Positions 58,807 through 64,000 of a DNA stretch of 64,000 bases are shown in pieces (within the stretch, counting starts at the first letter, position 1; each line of letters opens with the position of its first letter). The stretch lies in the NCBI GenBank assembly GCA_035536935.1, contig DATLNC010000063.1:1-64000 (forward strand), written 5' to 3'. This DNA comes from DATMER01 sp035536935 (GTDB lineage: Bacteria; Acidobacteriota; Thermoanaerobaculia; Multivoradales; UBA5704). The notes under the pieces were generated by a model. The model was not told the origin of the DNA, did not search any database, and saw nothing but the letters and a program-made list of their open reading frames with translations. Both the position numbers and the translations under genes were made by a program.

Positions 58807-61059
58807 ATGTTTCAGCACAAGGGATGGGTTGCCGGGCTGGCAGCGTTCACTATTGTTGCCCCGCTCGCGGCAGCGCAGGATCAGGGGAGCGCCAAGGGGC
58901 CGGTACGTCCGCCCTACGCGGTCACCCGCGCCACGTCCCCGATCAAGGTGGATGGCAACCTCGACGAAGCCGCCTGGCAGGGAGCGGCGCTGATCGACCT
59001 CGCCTATGAGACCCGCCCGGCGGAGAACACGGCGCCTCCGGTCAAGACAGAGTGCCTGATCACCCACGACGACGACAGCATCTATGTGGCGTTCCGCGCC
59101 CAGGACCCCGACCCGTCGCAGATCCGGGCCCACCTGTCCGACCGCGACAAGGCCTTCGACGACGACTTCGTGGGTATCGTGCTCGACCCGTTCAACGACG
59201 AGCGCCGGGCCTTCGAGTTCTTCGTCAACCCGTTCGGCATCCAGATGGACATGTTCATGGACGACGTGGGCGGCAACGAGAGCGAAACCTGGGACGCCAT
59301 CTGGGCCTCGTCCGGCCGGATCACCGAGACGGGCTTCGAAGTCGAGATCGCGATCCCCTTCAGCTCCCTGCGCTTCCCCCGCGCCGAAGGGGACCAGACC
59401 TGGGGCTTCGACGCCCTGCGCTTCTACCCGCGCAACCAGCGCCATCGCCTCGCCGCGCAGCCCATGGACCGCAACATAAGCTGCTACCTCTGCCAGGTCT
59501 CCAAGATGACCGGCTTCGCCGGCGTCACGCCCGGGCTCAACATGGAGCTCGTCCCGACCCTGATCTCGGGCCGGACCGATGCGAAGCCGGACGCCTTCCA
59601 GGACCGTCTCGCCGAGGGGGACGTGGAGACGGAGCTCGGCGTCACCGGCAAGTGGGGGATCACGCCCAACCTGACCCTGAACGCGGCGATCAACCCCGAC
59701 TTCTCCCAGGTCGAGGCGGACGCGGCCCAGCTCAACGTCAACACCACCTTCGCCCTGTTCTTCCCGGAGAAGCGGCCCTTCTTCCTCGAGGGGGCCGACT
59801 TCTTCCGCACCCCGTTCGAGGCGGTCTTCACGCGCAACGTGTCCGATCCCGAATGGGGTCTCAAACTGACCGGCAAGGAAGGGCAGAACGCGGTGGGCGT
59901 GTTCGTGGCCCAGGACGACCGCACCGACTTCCTCATCCCGGGCGCCCAGTCCTCGCTCGAGACCGCCCTGAACGCGGAGAGCACCGACGCGGTGCTGCGC
60001 TACCGGCGCGACCTGGGCTCCTCCTCGGCCCTCGGCCTCCTGGTGACCAGCCGCGAGGGCGACGTCTACTCCAACCAGCTCGCCGGGATCGACGGCCTTT
60101 ACCGCCTCGGCGACTCGAACTCGTTCCGCGGCCAGTTCCTGCGCTCGCAGACCGAGTACCCATCCGAGATCTTCGCCAACGCGGACCTCCGCCAGCCGGC
60201 CGGCACGCTGGAAGACGAGGCGCTCTACCTCGGCTACGATCACAACTCCCGCAACTGGGACGCCTACGCCCGCTACGAGGACGTGGGGGAGCTCTTCCGC
60301 GCCGACATGGGCTTCATGCCCCAGGTGGACTACACCTTCAAGCTCGCCGGGGGCGACCGGATCTGGCACGGCGGAGAGGGGGACTGGTGGACCCGCGCCT
60401 CGGTGGGCGGCGACTGGGACGAGAGGAAGGACCAGGCCGGCAACCTCCTGGAGCGGGAGGTGGAGGTGCGCGGCAACCTGAACGGTCCGCTGCAGTCCTA
60501 CGTCGAGCTCGTCACGGGCCAGCGCGAGAGGGTCTTCAACGGCGTCTCCTTCGACGAGACCTTCGCGAACAGCTATGGCGAGATCCTGCCCACTGGCAAT
60601 CTGCGCCTGAACCTTTACGTGAGGGTCGGCGACGATATCGACTTCGCCAACACCCGGCCGGCGAAGGTCCTGGTGCTGGAGCCGGGTTTCCGCTTCCTGG
60701 TGGGCCGCCATCTGCGCTTTGGCTTCTCGCACCTGTTCCAGCGGCTCGACGTGGAGGGCGGCCGGCTCTTCGACGCCAACCTGAGCCAGCTCACCACGAT
60801 CTATCAGTTCAGCTCCCGCATGTTCGTCCGGCTGATCACGCAGTACACGGACATCCAGCGCGACCCGACCCTGTACACGGCGGACGTGAACGCAAAGACG
60901 GAGCAGCTCTTCAACCAGCTCCTGTTCAGCTACAAGCTCAACCCCCAGACCGTGCTCTTCGCGGGCTACAGCGACAACGCCCTGGGCACCGAGAGGATCG
61001 ACTTCGAGCGGGAGAACAGGACGTTCTTCGTGAAGCTCGGCTATGCCTGGGTGCCGTAG
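58807..61059 (+). CDS. Outer-membrane DUF5916 protein with CBM9-like domain
   Basis: The 750-residue precursor has a signal peptide (VAGLAAFTIVAPLAAAQ), a CBM9-like domain (about 45-220: IKVDGNLDEAAWQ, IYVAFRAQDPDPSQIR, WDAIWASSGRI) and then a beta-barrel of the DUF5916 type, with the family's FFPEKRPFFLEGADFF (about 320) and alternating strands to a final FFVKLGYAWVP. It probably sits in the outer membrane; function is unknown, possibly binding or import of carbohydrate or peptide. GAGAGGAG lies nine bases before the ATG. The ECF-like promoter upstream suggests control by the divergently encoded sigma factor. Confidence 0.88.
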   Translation: MFQHKGWVAGLAAFTIVAPLAAAQDQGSAKGPVRPPYAVTRATSPIKVDGNLDEAAWQGAALIDLAYETRPAENTAPPVKTECLITHDDDSIYVAFRAQDPDPSQIRAHLSDRDKAFDDDFVGIVLDPFNDERRAFEFFVNPFGIQMDMFMDDVGGNESETWDAIWASSGRITETGFEVEIAIPFSSLRFPRAEGDQTWGFDALRFYPRNQRHRLAAQPMDRNISCYLCQVSKMTGFAGVTPGLNMELVPTLISGRTDAKPDAFQDRLAEGDVETELGVTGKWGITPNLTLNAAINPDFSQVEADAAQLNVNTTFALFFPEKRPFFLEGADFFRTPFEAVFTRNVSDPEWGLKLTGKEGQNAVGVFVAQDDRTDFLIPGAQSSLETALNAESTDAVLRYRRDLGSSSALGLLVTSREGDVYSNQLAGIDGLYRLGDSNSFRGQFLRSQTEYPSEIFANADLRQPAGTLEDEALYLGYDHNSRNWDAYARYEDVGELFRADMGFMPQVDYTFKLAGGDRIWHGGEGDWWTRASVGGDWDERKDQAGNLLEREVEVRGNLNGPLQSYVELVTGQRERVFNGVSFDETFANSYGEILPTGNLRLNLYVRVGDDIDFANTRPAKVLVLEPGFRFLVGRHLRFGFSHLFQRLDVEGGRLFDANLSQLTTIYQFSSRMFVRLITQYTDIQRDPTLYTADVNAKTEQLFNQLLFSYKLNPQTVLFAGYSDNALGTERIDFERENRTFFVKLGYAWVP

Positions 61060-61069
61060 TCCGATAGGC

Positions 61070-61135
61070 ATATTGCAATATAAGCCGAGGCAGGCGAGAC
61101 TTCCTCCAGCCAAAGAGATTCCCCCTTTGGTCTGG
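61070..61135 (+). promoter_or_regulatory. Palindrome and leader hairpin before the small secreted protein gene
   Basis: ATATTGCAATAT (61070-61081) is a perfect 12-base palindrome. A hairpin follows, CCAGCCAAAG paired with CTTTGGTCTGG (61106-61135), ending just before the ribosome site AAAAGGAGG. They may be an operator and a leader structure, or the first may mark the end of the preceding transcript. Confidence 0.4.
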
Positions 61136-61149
61136 AAAAGGAGGTCTTC

Positions 61150-61890
61150 ATGACTCGGCAGACGTCCCTGCTCCTGCTTGGGCTGGCACTGGCGCTCGCG
61201 GTGCCGTGGCAGGCCCGGGCCACCACTCTCGTCACCCTGGACCTCGAGCAGCTCGCAGATCGTGCGGAGCTGGTCTTCACCGGCACGGCGGTGTCCAGCG
61301 AGGTCGCCCTCACGCCCGAGGACCAGTTCCCCTTCACCTTCGTCACCTTCAGGGTCGAGAGCACGCTCAAGGGGCGCGCGGAGGGGAAGGAGCTGACCCT
61401 GCGGTTCGCGGGCGGGCCCGTCGGCGAAGACTGGGTGGAGGTCGTCGGCATGCCCGAGTTCGCGATCGGAGAGGAGTATCTGCTCTTCGTCAGCGGCAAC
61501 GGCGTGAATCTCTCGCCGGTGCTCGGCTGGCACCAGGGGAGGCTCCGCGTAGCCCGGGATCCGGAATCCGGCCGCAAGGTCCTGGTGGATGAAGCCGGCG
61601 CACCCGTCCTGGGCATCGAGCGCGGGCGCTGGGTCCTGGGCGTGCCGCAGCACGGGCTCGGAGGCAAGGCCGAGCTGGTGGACCAGGAGGGGGTGGTGAT
61701 CACGGCCGAGCGGCCGGGTCCCGTGCGGCGCGCCAGGCCGGACGCCGGCCAGGTCGTACAGTCGCTGCGCTCATTCTTGCACTCCCGGGGAGCGAAGCCG
61801 ACCTTCGCGCCCGGCCGCACCGTGCGCTCCGCAAGCCCCAGCGAAATCCCCGCGCGGATGGGTGGCGACGTCGCCGCCCCGCGCCAGTAG
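61150..61890 (+). CDS. Secreted protein of unknown function (partner of the metzincin)
   Basis: The 246-residue precursor has a signal peptide (LLLLGLALALAVPWQARA) and a beta-rich body (ELVFTGTAVSSEVAL; FTFVTFRVESTLKG; GEEYLLFVSGNG) of a kind that commonly lies beside matrixin-like protease genes. No catalytic residues are evident. AAAAGGAGG precedes the ATG. The protease gene starts 27 bases after the stop, so the two form an operon; an inhibitor or accessory role is possible but unsupported. Confidence 0.75.
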   Translation: MTRQTSLLLLGLALALAVPWQARATTLVTLDLEQLADRAELVFTGTAVSSEVALTPEDQFPFTFVTFRVESTLKGRAEGKELTLRFAGGPVGEDWVEVVGMPEFAIGEEYLLFVSGNGVNLSPVLGWHQGRLRVARDPESGRKVLVDEAGAPVLGIERGRWVLGVPQHGLGGKAELVDQEGVVITAERPGPVRRARPDAGQVVQSLRSFLHSRGAKPTFAPGRTVRSASPSEIPARMGGDVAAPRQ

Positions 61891-61917
61891 CCCTGTCATC
61901 ACCCAAGGAGACGACCC

Positions 61918-63270
61918 ATGACGTACCGGATGAGCTCTTCCTGGACCCGCGCGGTGGTGACGCTGACCTTGATGGCTGCAACCGTCGCGCCGGCCTTCGC
62001 CTACAACTATGAGACCTGCAGCGGCCAGCGGCGGGTCTGGGGCTCCAGCACCGTGACCCTGAGGCCCGCCAACATCTCCTTCCCCGGCTCCTTCCGGACC
62101 GCGCTCGAAGAGACGCTGAACGGCTGGAACTACCGCAGTCCGGGCACCAAGTTCCGCTACACCCACGTCTACACCGACTCCACGACGTGGCAGGAGGGCG
62201 ACGGCGTCAACACCGTCGGCTTCACCTCCGACTGGCGCTGGGATCAGAACTTCATCGCGGTGACGCTCTGGCGCTACAACGCCTGCTACTGGTTCGGAGG
62301 GGGCGGCCTCAAGGAAATCGACATCATGTTCCACAACGGGAACGGCTACTACTTCGATCCGACCATCAGCCCGTATGCCCTGCCCTCCAGGGCGGACAAC
62401 CCGATCTTCAATGTGACGATCACCGGCCTTCACGAGTACGGACACGGATTCGGTCTTCAGCACCAGCAGAACATGCTGGCGACGATGAACTCGGTCTATC
62501 CGTTCGGCGGCGTGCTGGGTAACAACAACGACCTGCACCCGCACGCCGACGACGTCCACGGAGACCGTGCCGGCTACGGCACCTGCTGCACGGAGCGGGA
62601 TCTGGCGGTCTCGGCCTACGCGCGGACCGGGGCCGGCACCTCGGACCTGATCGCCGCGCCGGCTTACGCCTACCGCGGCAATCCGGCCTCGTTCCAGTTC
62701 ACGGTCTCGAACCGGGGCACGATGAACGAGACCAGCGCGCGTGTCGAGTTCTATCTTTCGACCGACAGGTACGTGACGACCTCGGACATCTATCTCGGCG
62801 CGGCCACATACAACCTCAACGCCGGAGCCGAGGCGACCTACTGGGCCACACCCACGATCCCCTCCTGGCTGACGCCGGGGACCTACTACTTCGGCTACGT
62901 CATCGACCCTTGGGGCAGCGTGCCGGAGATCAACGAGACCAACAACGGGGTGGGCTACGCCTCCCCGACCCAGGTGCCGTCCTACTCGCCGCCGGTCTCC
63001 TGCTTCAGCGCGAATCCGACCTATGGCAATACGCCGCTGGGGGTGTCGTTCGACGCGAGTTGCAGCAGCGATCCGGACGGCTCGGTGGTGAGCTATTCGT
63101 GGAACTTCGGCGACGGCACGACGGCCACGGGGCCGACGGCCTACCACACGTATTGGTCGCCGGGCTTCTATACGGTCACGCTGACGGTGACGGACAACTC
63201 GGGGTATACGTCGCAAAGCTACCAGTATGTGGACGTATACGAGGAGCCCTGCCCCGGCTGCCCCGTTTGA
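61918..63270 (+). CDS. Secreted metzincin (matrixin-like) metalloprotease with CARDB and PKD domains
   Basis: The 450-residue precursor has a signal peptide (VTLTLMAATVAPAFA). The protease domain contains the full metzincin zinc motif HEYGHGFGLQH (His172, Glu173, His176, His182) and a following Met (MLATMNSVYP) in the Met-turn position. Next come a CARDB-like domain (about 225-345, ISNRGTMNE-type strands) and a PKD domain (about 360-440; VVSYSWNFGDGT). It is secreted and degrades proteins, possibly anchored through the accessory domains. The CCCTCTCCCCC hairpin just after the stop probably terminates the transcript. Confidence 0.9.
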   Translation: MTYRMSSSWTRAVVTLTLMAATVAPAFAYNYETCSGQRRVWGSSTVTLRPANISFPGSFRTALEETLNGWNYRSPGTKFRYTHVYTDSTTWQEGDGVNTVGFTSDWRWDQNFIAVTLWRYNACYWFGGGGLKEIDIMFHNGNGYYFDPTISPYALPSRADNPIFNVTITGLHEYGHGFGLQHQQNMLATMNSVYPFGGVLGNNNDLHPHADDVHGDRAGYGTCCTERDLAVSAYARTGAGTSDLIAAPAYAYRGNPASFQFTVSNRGTMNETSARVEFYLSTDRYVTTSDIYLGAATYNLNAGAEATYWATPTIPSWLTPGTYYFGYVIDPWGSVPEINETNNGVGYASPTQVPSYSPPVSCFSANPTYGNTPLGVSFDASCSSDPDGSVVSYSWNFGDGTTATGPTAYHTYWSPGFYTVTLTVTDNSGYTSQSYQYVDVYEEPCPGCPV

Positions 63271-63281
63271 GCATTGACCAT

Positions 63282-63311
63282 CCCTCTCCCCCGTCTGCGC
63301 GGGGGAGAGGG
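63282..63311 (+). terminator. CCCTCTCCCCC/GGGGGAGAGGG hairpin (copy 4)
   Basis: A perfect 11-base stem with an eight-base loop starting 12 bases after the metzincin stop. It belongs to the hairpin family seen at 53516, 55030 and 55098 and has no T-run. Confidence 0.6.
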
Positions 63312-63319
63312 GCCTCCCA

Positions 63320-63325
63320 TATACT
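63320..63325 (+). promoter_or_regulatory. -10 box of a probable leaderless promoter (membrane protein at 63335)
   Basis: TATACT ends nine bases before the ATG and shares TATACTCCCGG with the box before the HTH regulator gene. Confidence 0.5.
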
Positions 63326-63334
63326 CCCGGCACC

Positions 63335-64000
63335 ATGCGCCGAGCCCTTCCGGACCTCTCCCTGGCCGCCCTGCTCGCGGCGCTCGGAGGGCTCGTCTAC
63401 CACCCGGCGCTGGATCTGTGGCTGACCTACGACGACTTCTTCCACCTCCACTACCTCTACACCTCGACCCCGGCGGAGTACCTTCTCGATCCCGAGGTCT
63501 GGCAACGGCTGCCGTTCAAGATGGTCACGCCGCTGCTCTTCCTCTCCTTCGACCTCGACCTCGCGCTCTTCGGGCTGGACGCCCATGCTTTTCTCGTCCA
63601 CCAGCTCGTCTCGTTCGCGCTCTGCGCCGCGGCCTTCTACCTGGTGCTCCGCCTCTGGCTGGCCCCCGCCTGGTCCGCCTTCGCCACCGTGCTGTTCATC
63701 CTCGGCCCGGTCACGGTTTCGATCGCGCCGCTCCTCATGGTCCGGCACTACGTCGAGACCACGCTGCTCTGCCTGATCGCGGTGGGTCTTTACGTGCTGG
63801 CCGCGCGCGGCAGAGGGATGGGGCTCGCGCTCGTCTCCGCCGTCGTCTACCTCCTGGCGATGCTGGCGAAAGAGATCGCGGTGCCGCTGGTCTTCCTGCT
63901 GGTGCTGCTGCCGCTGCCGGTGGAGACCACCCTGCGCCGCCGGCTCTCCCTGGCCGTGCCGCACGCCGCGGCCTTCGTGCTGTACCTCGCCTACCGCTTT
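63335..64000 (+). CDS. Polytopic membrane protein, GT-C glycosyltransferase-like (incomplete)
   Basis: The visible 222 residues show at least five or six membrane helices. A first loop, WLTYDDFFHLHYLY, carries an Asp-Asp pair as in the catalytic loop of GT-C fold glycosyltransferases (mannosyl- and arabinosyltransferase-like). Later comes LLAMLAKEIAVPLVFLLVLL, a helix pattern typical of that superfamily. The gene runs beyond the window, so the C-terminal domains are unseen and assignment remains tentative. No ribosome site; a -10 box lies at the leaderless distance. Confidence 0.65.
   Translation, partial: MRRALPDLSLAALLAALGGLVYHPALDLWLTYDDFFHLHYLYTSTPAEYLLDPEVWQRLPFKMVTPLLFLSFDLDLALFGLDAHAFLVHQLVSFALCAAAFYLVLRLWLAPAWSAFATVLFILGPVTVSIAPLLMVRHYVETTLLCLIAVGLYVLAARGRGMGLALVSAVVYLLAMLAKEIAVPLVFLLVLLPLPVETTLRRRLSLAVPHAAAFVLYLAYRF

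Noticed and set aside
58753..61653. A 966-residue open frame on the minus strand
   Set aside because: It is antisense to the DUF5916 protein, which has a signal peptide, domain motifs and a ribosome site. The antisense product has none of these.

Overview
The window is a G+C-rich, gene-dense stretch of a Gram-negative bacterium. Two outer-membrane DUF5916-type proteins, many Sec-secreted proteins, small Cys-rich secreted peptides, an HTH/TPR regulator pair, a sortilin-like BNR-repeat protein and HEAT-repeat lipoprotein-like proteins together suggest a soil or sediment Acidobacteriota (perhaps Thermoanaerobaculia or Holophagae). This placement is my inference from gene content, not a database result. 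I recognise no tRNA, rRNA, CRISPR array, IS element or phage gene.

Left end (1-15.5 kb): a biosynthetic locus. One 3258-residue hybrid enzyme carries FAAL-ACP-C-A-PCP-KS-AT-KR-ACP. It has no release domain, a Ser in place of the KS catalytic Cys, and an adenylation pocket lacking the usual Asp235. Beside it are a pyruvoyl-type AdoMet-decarboxylase-like gene of visibly lower G+C, a 601-residue methyltransferase-like protein and a DMT exporter. A chorismatase (chorismate to hydroxybenzoate or dihydroxycyclohexadiene acid) follows on the other strand.

15.5-23.5 kb: a tight seven-gene operon: secreted multicopper oxidase, methyltransferase, two tandem molybdenum-storage-protein-like subunits, a second multicopper oxidase, then an ABC-2 exporter (ATPase plus permease). 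I know of no described system with this layout, and I consider it the best candidate for an undescribed system. It is followed by a strikingly A+T-rich island of palindromic repeats.

23.9-34.4 kb: a minimal ATP-dependent DNA ligase; a secreted protein; a fused flavoprotein/Rieske/membrane protein followed by a DHODH-like/membrane fusion; two short genes (a zinc-finger mini-protein and a Cys-rich secreted peptide); a quinone oxidoreductase; an SDR; a secreted alpha/beta hydrolase; and a DUF188 protein.

34.5-50.5 kb: a BNR-repeat protein, an APC permease and a Rieske oxygenase, a cold-shock protein with a near-consensus promoter, a halogenase-like flavoprotein, AceK, and the molybdate transporter genes modABC behind a methyltransferase and an MBL-fold hydrolase. 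An HTH regulator and a TPR protein converge just after an array of 21-base repeats.

50.7-64 kb: secreted and envelope genes: a P1 peptidase, an FKBP isomerase, a PLP decarboxylase, an ECF sigma/anti-sigma/HEAT operon diverging from a DUF5916 outer-membrane protein, a metzincin with CARDB and PKD domains, and the start of a polytopic membrane protein.

Across the window, genes fall into two translation classes. Some have a clear Shine-Dalgarno site. Others have no such site and a -10 box (TATAAT, TATACT, TAGACT) only 7-10 bases before the start codon, which is the layout of leaderless mRNAs.
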